Shown: in pieces, positions 9,437-18,178 of the stretch
Layout of the letters: the number at the start of each line of letters is the position of its first letter
How positions within the stretch are numbered: position 1 is the first letter of the stretch
Source: Lachnospiraceae bacterium
GTDB lineage: Bacteria; Bacillota; Clostridia; Lachnospirales; Lachnospiraceae
Length of the DNA: 64,000 nt
Direction of reading: 5' to 3'
Assembly: GCA_015057865.1 (NCBI GenBank)
Contig: SVDH01000007.1
Location: 1-64,000, forward strand
Translations under genes and position numbers: made by a program
The notes under the pieces: model-generated
Told to the model about the DNA's origin: nothing
Databases searched by the model: none
The model's input: the letters and a program-made list of their open reading frames with translations, nothing else

Positions 9437-11215
9437 ATGGAAAAAGAACAATTTTTAGAGGTCTATCGCCATTCTCTTTCCCACATTCTGGCGAAGGCTG
9501 TGATCGAGATCTTCGGAAAGGAGAACGTGCAGTACGCGATCGGCCCGCAGATCGATGACGGACTGTATTACGATTTTGTCCTGCCGAGACCGGTAAATAA
9601 GGACGATTTTAAGACCATTGAAAATAAGATGCGTGAGATCCTGAAGAGAAAAGAAGACTGGACCCGCAAGGAAGTGTCCCGCGCGGATGCGCTGGAGCTT
9701 TTCAAAGACCAGAAGTTCAAGACAGAGTTGATTCAGGATCTGCCGGAAGACGAGCTGATCACGATCTATGAGACCGGTGATGATTTTACGGATCTTTGCC
9801 GTGGCCCGCACGTTGAGAATTCTCAGGAGCTTTTAAGCGCGGCGTTCCAGATCAAGACCGTTTCCGGTGCTTACTGGAGAGGCGATGAGAACCGCGATAT
9901 GCTGCAGCGTATCTATGTATATGCCTTCCCGTCAAAGCAGGAATTAAAAGAGCATCTGAAGCTGATCAAGGAAGCGATGGAACGCGATCATAAAAAGATC
10001 GGCCCGCAGCTGGATCTGTTCATGTTTGACGCGACCGCACCGGGCATGCCGTACTGGCTGCCGCGTGGCTGGAAGATGTTCAATGCGCTTTTGGAGTTCT
10101 GGAGAGAGGTGCATGAGCGCCATGGTTATCAGGAGATCGCTGCACCGCAGATTCAGAAAAAGGAACTGTGGGTGACCTCGGGACACTGGGCACATTACCG
10201 CGATGGAATGTTTGTCGTTCCGGGAGAAGCGGAAGATGGCAGTGACACCTATTGTGTCAAACCGATGAACTGTCCGAACGCGATCATGGTCTACAAAAAA
10301 GATCTGCACAGCTATAAAGATCTTCCGCTTCGTTTCAGCGAAGTAGATGTGATCCACAGAAAAGAAAAATCCGGCGAACTTAACGGTCTGTTCCGTGTAC
10401 AGATGTTCCGTCAGGACGATGATCATACTTTCCTGATGGAAGAACAGATCGAGGATGAGATCAGCGATATCATGGATATCACCGGAGAATTATATGAGAC
10501 CTTCGGCCTGACCTATAAGGCAGAACTGTCCACAAGACCGGATGATTTCATGGGCGATCCTGCACTTTGGGATAAGGCAGAGGATGCACTGAAGAATATC
10601 CTGATCAAGAAATACGGCGAAGAGAATTTTGAGATCAACGAAGGCGACGGCGCGTTTTATGGCCCGAAGATCGATCTGTCCATGAAAGATTGCCTTGGAA
10701 GAGAATGGCAGATGGGTACGATCCAGCTTGACTTTCAGCTGCCGTTAAACTTTGATCTGAAATACATCGATAAGGACAGTGAACATAAGCGTCCGGTTAT
10801 GATCCATCGTGCGATCTTCGGATCGTTTGAACGCTTCATCGGCATCCTGATCGAGAACTTCAAGGGCGCATTTCCGTTCTGGATGTCACCGTATCAGGTC
10901 GGTATCGTTCCGATCCGTGTCGAGCACAATGCATATGCAAAAGAGATCGAGGATCTGCTTCGTCAGAACCGGATCCGCGTAGAGGCTGACTATACGGATA
11001 AGAACATGAAGGAAAAGATCAAAGCGTTTAAACAGATGAAGGATCCTTACATCATTGTTCTGGGTGACAGAGAAGCCGAGGAGCGTACGGTATCGATCAA
11101 TCTGCGCGGATCTAACAAGCAGCTGCAGAACGTACCGCTGGATACCTTTATCCAGATGTGCGTCAAGATGAACAAAGAGCGTACGATCGATCTGATCGAC
11201 AGTGTAGAAGAATAG
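9437..11215 (+). CDS. thrS: Threonyl-tRNA synthetase lacking the TGS domain
   Basis: Charges tRNA-Thr. The protein opens directly at the editing domain (HSLSHILA, with the Cys of DLCRGPHV), followed by the class II catalytic core (motif 2 FRVQMFRQDDDHTF, motif 3 near RAIFGSFERFIGILIE) and a C-terminal anticodon domain. At 592 residues it is about 50-60 shorter than usual, because the N-terminal TGS (ubiquitin-like) domain is absent. No upstream frame can supply it, since purA ends 12 bases before. AAAGGAG precedes the ATG. No T-box leader is present. Confidence 0.95.
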   Translation: MEKEQFLEVYRHSLSHILAKAVIEIFGKENVQYAIGPQIDDGLYYDFVLPRPVNKDDFKTIENKMREILKRKEDWTRKEVSRADALELFKDQKFKTELIQDLPEDELITIYETGDDFTDLCRGPHVENSQELLSAAFQIKTVSGAYWRGDENRDMLQRIYVYAFPSKQELKEHLKLIKEAMERDHKKIGPQLDLFMFDATAPGMPYWLPRGWKMFNALLEFWREVHERHGYQEIAAPQIQKKELWVTSGHWAHYRDGMFVVPGEAEDGSDTYCVKPMNCPNAIMVYKKDLHSYKDLPLRFSEVDVIHRKEKSGELNGLFRVQMFRQDDDHTFLMEEQIEDEISDIMDITGELYETFGLTYKAELSTRPDDFMGDPALWDKAEDALKNILIKKYGEENFEINEGDGAFYGPKIDLSMKDCLGREWQMGTIQLDFQLPLNFDLKYIDKDSEHKRPVMIHRAIFGSFERFIGILIENFKGAFPFWMSPYQVGIVPIRVEHNAYAKEIEDLLRQNRIRVEADYTDKNMKEKIKAFKQMKDPYIIVLGDREAEERTVSINLRGSNKQLQNVPLDTFIQMCVKMNKERTIDLIDSVEE

Positions 11216-11256
11216 ATTTTTCGAATGTGTTCCGGAAAGGAAGAAAGGAGCAGTAC

Positions 11257-11463
11257 ATGAAGAAGGTAAAACGGATCATGGCGATGGCAGGTATTATATT
11301 GCTGATCGCGCTTTATGTCATTGCCTTCGTGCTGGCCTTTACGGCACATGATGAACAGAGCTTCCGGGCATTTATCGTAGCGATCATCGCTACCGTTGTC
11401 GTGCCGGTTTTGATCTGGGCATATTCATTCATCTATAAATTATTAAAAAACCGTTCTGAATGA
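11257..11463 (+). CDS. Small two-helix membrane protein
   Basis: A predicted 68-residue integral membrane protein. Its basic N-terminus (MKKVKRIM) is followed by a first hydrophobic helix (about residues 9-30), a short polar loop with AHDEQS, and a second helix (about 38-60). The ATG at 11257 is 6 bases behind AAAGGAG, clearly better than the earlier in-frame ATG inside thrS. The family and function are not recognised. It sits between thrS and a SEC-C protein in the same transcription unit. Confidence 0.7.
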   Translation: MKKVKRIMAMAGIILLIALYVIAFVLAFTAHDEQSFRAFIVAIIATVVVPVLIWAYSFIYKLLKNRSE

Positions 11464-11488
11464 ACAGTAAAACAAAGGAGTTTGTCAA

Positions 11489-11995
11489 ATGGGATTATTA
11501 GAACAATGGCAGGCAACTGCCTACGATGAGAACTTAAGCCAGGCACAGTTGCAGCAGCTTTGGGCAACGTATTTTGAAAAAGAAAAAAACGTGTATGCGG
11601 AGCTTCTGAAAAACCCGGAAGAAAAGATCGAAGGGACTGTAGCAGAGCTGGCAGAGCGATTTGGACTGGACACCATGACAATGGTCGGTTTTCTGGATGG
11701 CATCAATGAGAGTCTGAAAGAAGCCAATCCGCTGGAAGGTGATCTGGCTGAGGATACCGTTGTTAACTTGAACTATGATCTGGAATCCCTGTATAAGAAC
11801 ATGGTAGATGCAAAGGCTGGCTGGCTTTACGGTCTGCCGGAGTGGGAAGAGATCTTTGATGAAGAAAAACGCGCAGAGCTTTTCAAGGAAGCAAAACAGA
11901 TGAACACGGTCCGCAAGGCACCGAAGGTATATCCGAACGACCCGTGCCCGTGCGGAAGCGGCAAGAAATACAAAAAATGCTGTGGCAGAAAGTAA
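11489..11995 (+). CDS. SEC-C motif protein
   Basis: A 168-residue acidic, largely helical protein ending in a SEC-C zinc motif: [17 protein letters not shown], residues about 149-166 (C-x-C-x8-C-C). This tail is shared with the SecA C-terminus, where it binds zinc and in SecA contacts SecB and ribosomes. The N-terminal part is not recognised. CAAAGGAG precedes the ATG. Neighbouring lgt is a secretion-linked gene, but any functional tie is conjecture. Confidence 0.85.
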   Translation: MGLLEQWQATAYDENLSQAQLQQLWATYFEKEKNVYAELLKNPEEKIEGTVAELAERFGLDTMTMVGFLDGINESLKEANPLEGDLAEDTVVNLNYDLESLYKNMVDAKAGWLYGLPEWEEIFDEEKRAELFKEAKQMNTVRKAPKVYPNDPCPCGSGKKYKKCCGRK

Positions 11996-12022
11996 GCGCA
12001 GATCGTCTGGTGTGAGAAGACA

Positions 12023-12895
12023 ATGAATTATAATATTAATTTTCCACATTTACATATATATCTGGACCATGTGGGAAAAAGCATTGACATATTTGGGTTT
12101 TCGATCGCGTACTATGGAATCGTGATCGCGATCGGCATGGTGCTGGGAACATTACTGGCACGTGCAGTCGCGAAACGGACCGGACAGGATCCGGATATGT
12201 ATGTCAGCTTTGCGATCATGGCGATCATCATCTCCGTCATTTGCGCTAGAATATACTATGTGGTATTTTCCTGGGATCTTTATAAGGATAACCTGATGTC
12301 GATCCTGAATATCCGACAGGGCGGTCTGGCGATCTACGGCGGCGTGATCGGTGGAATCATTTCGGCAATTATCTTTTCGGCGATCAAAAAGGTCCGCCTC
12401 GGGACATTGCTTGATACTGCCTGTCTGGGTCTTCTGGTCGGACAGATCCTCGGCAGATGGGGGAACTTTTTTAACAGAGAAGCATTTGGCGGATATACCG
12501 ATTCCCTGTTTGCGATGCAGCTGCCGGTAGATGCAGTCAGAAGTGTCGATATCACAAATGAACTGGCAAGCCACATGCAGGTCGTAGACGGCATCTCTTA
12601 TATCCAGGTACACCCGACATTCCTGTATGAATGTGTGTGGAATATCGTTTTGCTTCTGATCCTGCTTGGCCGGACCAAACATAAACGATTTGAAGGCGCG
12701 ATCTTTTTCGGTTATCTTGTCGGATACGGTCTTGGACGTGCCTGGATCGAAGGCCTGCGTACGGATCAGCTTCTGATTCCGGGAACACAGTTTGCAGTAT
12801 CACAGTTTTTGTCGATCGGTCTGGTGATATTCGGGATCATTGCAATCATAATCGGCAGAGGGATCGCAAGAGCAAAAGAAAAGAAAAAACATTAA
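12023..12895 (+). CDS. lgt: Prolipoprotein diacylglyceryl transferase
   Basis: An integral membrane enzyme transferring diacylglycerol from phosphatidylglycerol to the lipobox Cys. The Lgt signature GRWGNFFNREAFGG is complete; YYGIVIAIGMVLG near the N-terminus and HPTFLYECVWN in the middle are also conserved. Several hydrophobic helices are spread over the 290 residues. The ribosome site is weak (GTGTGAGAAG). It is the last gene of the unit, followed by a terminator. Confidence 0.95.
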   Translation: MNYNINFPHLHIYLDHVGKSIDIFGFSIAYYGIVIAIGMVLGTLLARAVAKRTGQDPDMYVSFAIMAIIISVICARIYYVVFSWDLYKDNLMSILNIRQGGLAIYGGVIGGIISAIIFSAIKKVRLGTLLDTACLGLLVGQILGRWGNFFNREAFGGYTDSLFAMQLPVDAVRSVDITNELASHMQVVDGISYIQVHPTFLYECVWNIVLLLILLGRTKHKRFEGAIFFGYLVGYGLGRAWIEGLRTDQLLIPGTQFAVSQFLSIGLVIFGIIAIIIGRGIARAKEKKKH

Positions 12896-12906
12896 AAAAT
12901 GGGATG

Positions 12907-13005
12907 GGTCACCACCGGATTATCTATATCTTGTGGTGGAACGGACCTGATTATACAAAGTATCGGAAACGCTTGAATCTAAAGGGATTCAGGCGTTTTT
13001 TCTTT
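12907..13005 (+). terminator. Hairpin plus intrinsic terminator after lgt
   Basis: A first hairpin (GGTC/GACC outer pairs and CCACC/GGTGG inner pairs, 12907-12947) is followed by a clear terminator: AACGCTTGAATC (12968-12979) with GATTCAGGCGTT (12986-12997) and a T run to about 13002. Confidence 0.85.
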
Positions 13006-13039
13006 TGCAAAAAAGTCTCAAAAACAGGTCTTTACCCCC

Positions 13040-13068
13040 TTGCTTTTTGGCATTGAAAAGGTTAGAAT
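13040..13068 (+). promoter_or_regulatory. Promoter of the mraZ division cluster
   Basis: TTGCTT (13040-13045), 17-base spacer, TAGAAT (13063-13068). The predicted start is near 13075, immediately before the 10-bp repeats. Confidence 0.7.
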
Positions 13069-13078
13069 GTGGTATATG

Positions 13079-13121
13079 AGTGGGGAAAAGTGGCTCTAAG
13101 TGTCAAAAAGTGGATATGTGG
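13079..13121 (+). promoter_or_regulatory. MraZ operator: four AGTG repeats at 10-bp spacing
   Basis: AGTGGGG, AGTGGCT, AGTGTCA and AGTGGAT begin at 13079, 13089, 13099 and 13109, exactly one helical turn apart; a further TGTGG is at 13117-13121. MraZ in other bacteria binds direct TGGG/GTGG-type repeats of the same 10-bp period upstream of its own gene. Confidence 0.8.
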
Positions 13122-13181
13122 ATAAAATTGTGAATAACTTTTTCTCCTGCTCAAATCCGGACGAAAGAAGGTGACGCAGGG

Positions 13182-13622
13182 ATGTTCATGGGACAATACA
13201 ATCATTCAGTAGATGCCAAAGGGCGTCTGATCATGCCTGTCAAATTCCGTGAGCAGCTCGGCGAAGAGTTCGTAGTCACTAAAGGTCTGGATCAGTGTCT
13301 TTACGTATATTCCAATGAAGAATGGAAAAAGATAGAAGATAATTTCAGAGAACGCCCGATGACCGGTAAGGACCAGAGAAAGTTCGCACGGTTCTTCTTT
13401 GCAGGCGCAGTGACCTGTGAGACTGACAAACAGGGAAGGATCCTTGTGCCGGCGATCCTTCGTGAGTTTGCAGGGATTGAGAAGGATGTCGTGCTTGCGG
13501 GCGTGATGAACCGCATCGAGATCTGGAGTGCGGAACGCTGGAATGATTATGCCGGCGAATATGATGAAGAAGAAATGGATGACGTGGCGGAGAAAATGGC
13601 AGAGCTTGGATTTGGCATTTAA
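13182..13622 (+). CDS. mraZ: Transcriptional regulator MraZ
   Basis: A DNA-binding AbrB-like double-domain protein that autoregulates the division and cell-wall cluster. It begins GQYNHSVDAKGRLIMPVKFRE, and the second half-site copy has TDKQGRILVPAILRE, so both SpoVT/AbrB-type repeats are present. At 146 residues it is the usual length. Both the ATG at 13182 and that at 13188 are possible starts; GAAGGTGA lies upstream. Its operator repeats lie about 60 bases upstream. Confidence 0.96.
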   Translation: MFMGQYNHSVDAKGRLIMPVKFREQLGEEFVVTKGLDQCLYVYSNEEWKKIEDNFRERPMTGKDQRKFARFFFAGAVTCETDKQGRILVPAILREFAGIEKDVVLAGVMNRIEIWSAERWNDYAGEYDEEEMDDVAEKMAELGFGI

Positions 13623-13648
13623 GCAAAGCCTGACGGTCGGAGAGATGA

Positions 13649-14596
13649 ATGGAATTTAAGCATAAAACCGTTCTGTTGACGGAAAGCGTTGACAATCTGA
13701 TCACGGATCCCGATGGGATCTATGTAGACGGAACACTCGGCGGCGCCGGCCACAGCATGGAGATCTGTAAAAGACTGACAGAGAAAGGACGCCTGATCGG
13801 TTTTGATCAGGACGCGGAAGCAATAAAAGCAGCCTCAGAACGATTGGCACAATACCAGAACAAGGTCAAGATCCTGCACAGCAATTTTTCACAGATGAAG
13901 CGGGAACTGGAATTTCTGGGAGTAGAAGAGGTGAATGGCATACTCCTGGATCTTGGGGTTTCCTCTCATCAGCTGGATACGCTGGAGCGGGGTTTTTCCT
14001 ACCGTGATGAGAATGCACCGCTGGACATGCGCATGGATACCAGACAGGCGCAGACGGCGCAGGATATTCTGATGACATATCCGGAAGCGGAACTTGCAAG
14101 AATCTTTAAGGAATACGGAGAAGAGCGGTTCGCAAGGAACATAGCAAGAAATATCGTATCGTTCCGGGAAACGAATACACTTGAAACGACCGGACAGCTG
14201 AACGAGATCATCCGAAGATCCATTCCGGCAAAGAACAGGAACAGCGGGGGGCACCCCTCAAAGCGAACGTTTCAGGCGATCCGGATCGAACTCAACAGAG
14301 AACTGGATGTTTTAAAAGAGAGTCTCTCCGATATGATCGGACTATTGGCACCGGGCGGCCGATTGTGTGTGATCACCTTTCATTCACTTGAAGACAGGAT
14401 CGTAAAAACGATCTTTAAAGAAAAAGAAAACCCATGTACCTGTCCTCCGAATTTCCCGGTTTGTGTCTGCGGGAAGGTGCCGGAAGGAAGGATGCTGACA
14501 AGAAAGCCAATCCTTCCTTCGGAGGAGGAACTGAACGAGAACAGTCGTTCCAAAAGTGCAAAGCTTCGGGTATTTGAGAAAAAGCGAAACAGTTGA
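13649..14596 (+). CDS. rsmH: 16S rRNA m4C1402 methyltransferase RsmH
   Basis: SAM-dependent N4-methylation of C1402 in 16S rRNA. Signature motifs are [12 protein letters not shown] (SAM loop), [29 protein letters not shown] and the late [13 protein letters not shown]. The 315 residues are full length. It is the second gene of the cluster, 26 bases after mraZ. Confidence 0.97.
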   Translation: MEFKHKTVLLTESVDNLITDPDGIYVDGTLGGAGHSMEICKRLTEKGRLIGFDQDAEAIKAASERLAQYQNKVKILHSNFSQMKRELEFLGVEEVNGILLDLGVSSHQLDTLERGFSYRDENAPLDMRMDTRQAQTAQDILMTYPEAELARIFKEYGEERFARNIARNIVSFRETNTLETTGQLNEIIRRSIPAKNRNSGGHPSKRTFQAIRIELNRELDVLKESLSDMIGLLAPGGRLCVITFHSLEDRIVKTIFKEKENPCTCPPNFPVCVCGKVPEGRMLTRKPILPSEEELNENSRSKSAKLRVFEKKRNS

Positions 14597-14620
14597 CTTT
14601 TGATTTCAGTTGTTTATAAT
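14593..14620 (+). promoter_or_regulatory. Internal promoter before ftsL
   Basis: TTGACT (14593-14598), a 16-base spacer, then a perfect TATAAT (14615-14620), overlapping the end of rsmH. It would let ftsL and downstream genes be expressed independently of MraZ control. Confidence 0.65.
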
Positions 14621-14639
14621 AGGGAGTAATTTTTTACGA

Positions 14640-15143
14640 ATGGCAGCAAGAGAGTACAAAAAATTTCGTTATGTATATACCAACGGCAGTGCAGCGCCCA
14701 GACTTGAGCCTGTTCCGGAATACACACCGGAGCAGAGACGCCGGGATGAACTGCGCCGTCGCAGAGCTTGGGAAGAGAAAAAACGGCGCGAACGCAGTCT
14801 GGTCAGACAGAATCAGCGTCGCGAAACCCTGATGAATCCGGGGTATGTATTCTTTCTTGCGATTTGTATTTTGGCAGTTGGTACTGTCTGTGGTTTGTTC
14901 CTGCATATGCAGTCGACTCTGATCGAACAGCGTGAGAGTTGCTACGTGCTTGAGCAGGAGCTCAGTGAGCTGCAGAGAGACAACGACATTCTTGAGCATG
15001 ACATTATGACAGCCGCGAATCTGAATCAGATCAGGACATCGGCAGAAGAGCTCGGGATGACATATCCGGATATGGATCATGTCGTGTATTACTCAGTTGA
15101 TAACAGCACGTACGGCACCGAATCGGGAATCTATGCGCGCTAG
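14640..15143 (+). CDS. ftsL: FtsL-like cell division protein
   Basis: A bitopic division protein by position and architecture: a basic cytoplasmic N-terminus of about 70 residues rich in Arg (RRDELRRRRAWEEKKRRERS), one transmembrane helix (about residues 79-100), then an extracytoplasmic coiled coil (LEQELSELQRDNDILEHDI) and a short tail. FtsL interacts with DivIB and DivIC in the divisome. The earlier in-frame TTG at 14610 overlaps the promoter, so the ATG at 14640 behind AGGGAG is preferred, giving 167 residues. Sequence identity of FtsL is always low; placement supports the call. Confidence 0.75.
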   Translation: MAAREYKKFRYVYTNGSAAPRLEPVPEYTPEQRRRDELRRRRAWEEKKRRERSLVRQNQRRETLMNPGYVFFLAICILAVGTVCGLFLHMQSTLIEQRESCYVLEQELSELQRDNDILEHDIMTAANLNQIRTSAEELGMTYPDMDHVVYYSVDNSTYGTESGIYAR

Positions 15144-15167
15144 AAAAAAGCGCGCTGGTTTTCGTTT
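15135..15167 (+). terminator. Possible attenuating hairpin at the end of ftsL
   Basis: GCGCGCT (15135-15141) can pair with AGCGCGC (15149-15155) across an A-rich loop, followed by TGGTTTTCGTTTT. It overlaps the ftsL stop codon. It may partly terminate transcription; the arms are self-complementary, so support is modest. Confidence 0.4.
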
Positions 15168-15203
15168 TATGGTTTTGTGCGATGCTGATAAGGAATATCA
15201 GTT

Positions 15204-17171
15204 ATGGCAAGAAGGGTAAGAAAAAAATCATTTCGATTGGCCATGCGCATGAAAAAGAAGCTGTTCATCGTTTTTTTTATAGCGATCGGACTGCTTGTTT
15301 TTTTGCTGGCCAGAATTATTTTTATCCAGATCAGCAGCGGCGACCGGTATGAAAAGATCGTCTTAGACCAGCAGGAATATGCCAGTACCATTATCCCGTT
15401 CCGGCGCGGAGATATCGTTGACAGGAAAGGGACGGTGTTGGCGACCAGTACGGACGTTTATAATGTTATTCTGGATGCCAGCCAGATCACCAGCAAGGAG
15501 GCATATCTGGAACCGACACTGGATGCGCTGGTTTCGTGCTTTGGCGTGAACAAAGAAGAAGTCAGAGGCTATATTTCAGAGCATTCCGACAGCCAGTATT
15601 ATGTGCTGGAGAAGAAGATCCCGTCTGACCAGGTGGAGAAGTTTGAGGCGTTGCAGGAAAAGGAAAACTCGAACATCTATGGTGTCTGGTTTGAAAAGGA
15701 ATATATCCGGAAATATCCGTATAACAATATGGCAAGCAATCTGCTCGGTTTTACGACATCAGGCAATGTCGGCATCGGCGGAATCGAAGACTACTATAAT
15801 TCTACGCTGAACGGAACAGACGGACGTGCTTATGGCTATATGAACTCCGACATGTCTTATGAGGACACGCTCAAGGAAGCGGTCGACGGGTGTACGGTTG
15901 TATCAACCATTGACGCGAATGTACAGTCGATCGTGGAAGAAAAGATCCAGGACTGGGTGGATGAGTATACCAATACAGATGCTGACGATCTGAGCGGTGC
16001 TGCAAAACATATCGGCGTGATCCTGATGGATCCGAACAACGGTGAAGTGCTGGCAATGGCGCAGTATCCGAACTATGATCCAAACAATGCGTGGACGCTG
16101 GAAGGCTATTATAAAAAAGAAGAGATCGATGCCATGACAGAAGAGGAACGCCTGGATGCGTTAAATGGTGTATGGCAGAATTTCTGTATATCTGATACTT
16201 ATGAGCCGGGTTCTACGACAAAGCCGTTTACGGTAGCTTCCGGAATTGATTCCGGGAAGCTGACCGGTGATGAAACCTATGTCTGTGGCGGCGGACTGCA
16301 GGTCACAGACCGTTATATCCACTGCGATAACAGATCCGGTCATGGCGAGGAGACTGTAGAGACAGCACTGCGGGATTCCTGCAACGTTGCATTGATGCAG
16401 ATGGGCTTTACGATCGGACCTGAGACTTTCCGGAAGTATCAGCAGATCTTTAATTTTGGATTGCGTACAAATATCGATCTTCCGGGTGAAGCAAGGACGG
16501 ACAGCCTGCTGTTTTCGGTTGAAGATCTTGAAAACATGAAAACCAACCTTGCGACCAACGCATTCGGACAGAACTTTAACGTGACGATGATCCAGGTGAT
16601 ATCGGCATATAGTTCGCTGGTAAACGGCGGTTCCTATTATCAGCCGCATGTTGTCAAAGCGATCGAGGATGATGAAGGAAATGTTATCAAAACGATCCAG
16701 CCGACATTGCTTCGCAGAACCGTATCAGAATCCACATCGGACACGCTGACAGATTATCTGCAGTCAGTTGTGACACAGCAGGGTACCGGACGTTACGCGA
16801 AGGTAGATGGCTATACCATGTGCGGTAAGACCGGTACGGCGGAGAAGCTTCCGCGTGGAAACGGAAAATACCTTGTATCATTTGAAGGGTCGATTCCTGC
16901 AAAGAACCCGCAGCTTGTGATCTACTGCGTTGTAGATGAACCGAATACAGGAGATCAGGCACATTCAAGCTATGCGCAGTCGATCGTACAGCCGATCTTA
17001 ACAGAAGTGCTGCCATACCTTAACATTCCAAAAGATGAAGATGTCGATTCTGATGACGATGAAGATATCTTTGCGAACATTTCAACCGGAGATGATGAAG
17101 ATTCCTCTGATGACGGAGACTCCGGAGAAGATTACAGTGAAGATGAAGACAATGGCGAAGACGAAGAATAA
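15204..17171 (+). CDS. ftsI: Class B penicillin-binding protein (FtsI/PBP2-type transpeptidase) with acidic tail
   Basis: A septal peptidoglycan transpeptidase. A basic N-terminus precedes one membrane anchor (about residues 18-38), then the dimerisation domain (RRGDIVDRKGTVLA) and the transpeptidase domain with SxxK in PGSTTKPF, SxN in RDSCNVALM and KTG in CGKTGTAEK. No PASTA repeat is seen. Instead the last 45 or so residues (from about 17030) are almost entirely Asp, Glu, Ser and Gly, an unusual extracytoplasmic acidic tail. It is the first PBP gene after ftsL, in the usual ftsI/spoVD place. Confidence 0.93.
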   Translation: MARRVRKKSFRLAMRMKKKLFIVFFIAIGLLVFLLARIIFIQISSGDRYEKIVLDQQEYASTIIPFRRGDIVDRKGTVLATSTDVYNVILDASQITSKEAYLEPTLDALVSCFGVNKEEVRGYISEHSDSQYYVLEKKIPSDQVEKFEALQEKENSNIYGVWFEKEYIRKYPYNNMASNLLGFTTSGNVGIGGIEDYYNSTLNGTDGRAYGYMNSDMSYEDTLKEAVDGCTVVSTIDANVQSIVEEKIQDWVDEYTNTDADDLSGAAKHIGVILMDPNNGEVLAMAQYPNYDPNNAWTLEGYYKKEEIDAMTEEERLDALNGVWQNFCISDTYEPGSTTKPFTVASGIDSGKLTGDETYVCGGGLQVTDRYIHCDNRSGHGEETVETALRDSCNVALMQMGFTIGPETFRKYQQIFNFGLRTNIDLPGEARTDSLLFSVEDLENMKTNLATNAFGQNFNVTMIQVISAYSSLVNGGSYYQPHVVKAIEDDEGNVIKTIQPTLLRRTVSESTSDTLTDYLQSVVTQQGTGRYAKVDGYTMCGKTGTAEKLPRGNGKYLVSFEGSIPAKNPQLVIYCVVDEPNTGDQAHSSYAQSIVQPILTEVLPYLNIPKDEDVDSDDDEDIFANISTGDDEDSSDDGDSGEDYSEDEDNGEDEE

Positions 17172-17183
17172 AGGAGATTGGGC

Positions 17184-18167
17184 ATGACGCAAGTCAGCAT
17201 AGAAATCATATTACCGATATTTATTTCATTTATTATCATGATGATCCTGGGACCGAAGGTAATCCCGTTTTTGAGGCGTCTTAAAGTCGGGAACACGGAA
17301 CGCGAGGAGCTGACATTCCACCAGCAGAAAACCGGAACCCCGACGATGGGCGGAATCATGATTCTGGTTGCGATCGTGGTTGTGGGTGTGATCTATGCGC
17401 CGCGTCATCATGAGATCCTGCCGATTCTTCTGATGATGATCGGATTTGGTATCATCGGATTTGTGGATGATTATCTGAAGGTTGTCAAGCATGATTCGGA
17501 CGGTTTTAAGGCAAAACAGAAATTTGCCTGCCAGCTGATCGTTGTCGTATTGTTTTTTATTTACATGCTGCGCAGAAACGCGGTAGGCGGTACAGAAGGT
17601 TCGTTCTTTGATATGATCCTTCCGTTCTCGGGAGGCCATATGCTGCATCTTGGGTTTGTCGCATTCCCGGTTCTGTTTCTGGCAATCCTTGGAACGGTCA
17701 ATGCCGTGAATCTGACAGATGGTGTAGACGGGCTGGTTTCAACAGTAACATTGCCGGTATGTGCCTTTTTTGCGATCGCTGCACATCTGTATCATGCAGA
17801 CATTGCACCGATCATTGCGGCGGTATTTGGAGCGCTGCTCGGATTCCTGGTATTCAATGCCTATCCTGCAAAAGTGTTCATGGGAGATACCGGGTCACTG
17901 GCGCTTGGCGGCTTTGTGACGGCGACAGCTTATGTGATGCAGATGCCGATCTTTATTCTGATCGTTGGCCTGATCTACTGGATCGAGCTGCTGTCCGTTA
18001 TGATCCAGGTGGCTTATTTTAAAAAGACCGGAGGAAAGCGCATCTTCCGGATGTCACCGATCCACCATCATTTTGAAATGGGCGGATGGTCGGAAACCAA
18101 GGTCGTTGCTGTATTTTCAATCGCAACCTGTCTTCTGTGCCTGTTGGCACTCGTACATATCATTTAG
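17184..18167 (+). CDS. mraY: Phospho-N-acetylmuramoyl-pentapeptide transferase
   Basis: An integral membrane enzyme making lipid I from UDP-MurNAc-pentapeptide and undecaprenyl phosphate. Hallmarks are HQQKTGTPTMGG, GFVDDYLKV, NLTDGVDGL and the histidine triad in SPIHHHFEMGGWSE. A TTG at 17178 is in frame, but the ATG at 17184 is 7 bases from AAGGAG and preferred, giving 327 residues. murE and murF, which usually precede mraY, are absent here. Confidence 0.97.
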   Translation: MTQVSIEIILPIFISFIIMMILGPKVIPFLRRLKVGNTEREELTFHQQKTGTPTMGGIMILVAIVVVGVIYAPRHHEILPILLMMIGFGIIGFVDDYLKVVKHDSDGFKAKQKFACQLIVVVLFFIYMLRRNAVGGTEGSFFDMILPFSGGHMLHLGFVAFPVLFLAILGTVNAVNLTDGVDGLVSTVTLPVCAFFAIAAHLYHADIAPIIAAVFGALLGFLVFNAYPAKVFMGDTGSLALGGFVTATAYVMQMPIFILIVGLIYWIELLSVMIQVAYFKKTGGKRIFRMSPIHHHFEMGGWSETKVVAVFSIATCLLCLLALVHII

Positions 18168-18178
18168 GGGGGAGATCC

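Noticed and set aside
18086..18178. Longer murD N-terminus
   Set aside because: The extra codons lie inside mraY and lack MurD similarity; the ATG at 18179 has a strong ribosome site.
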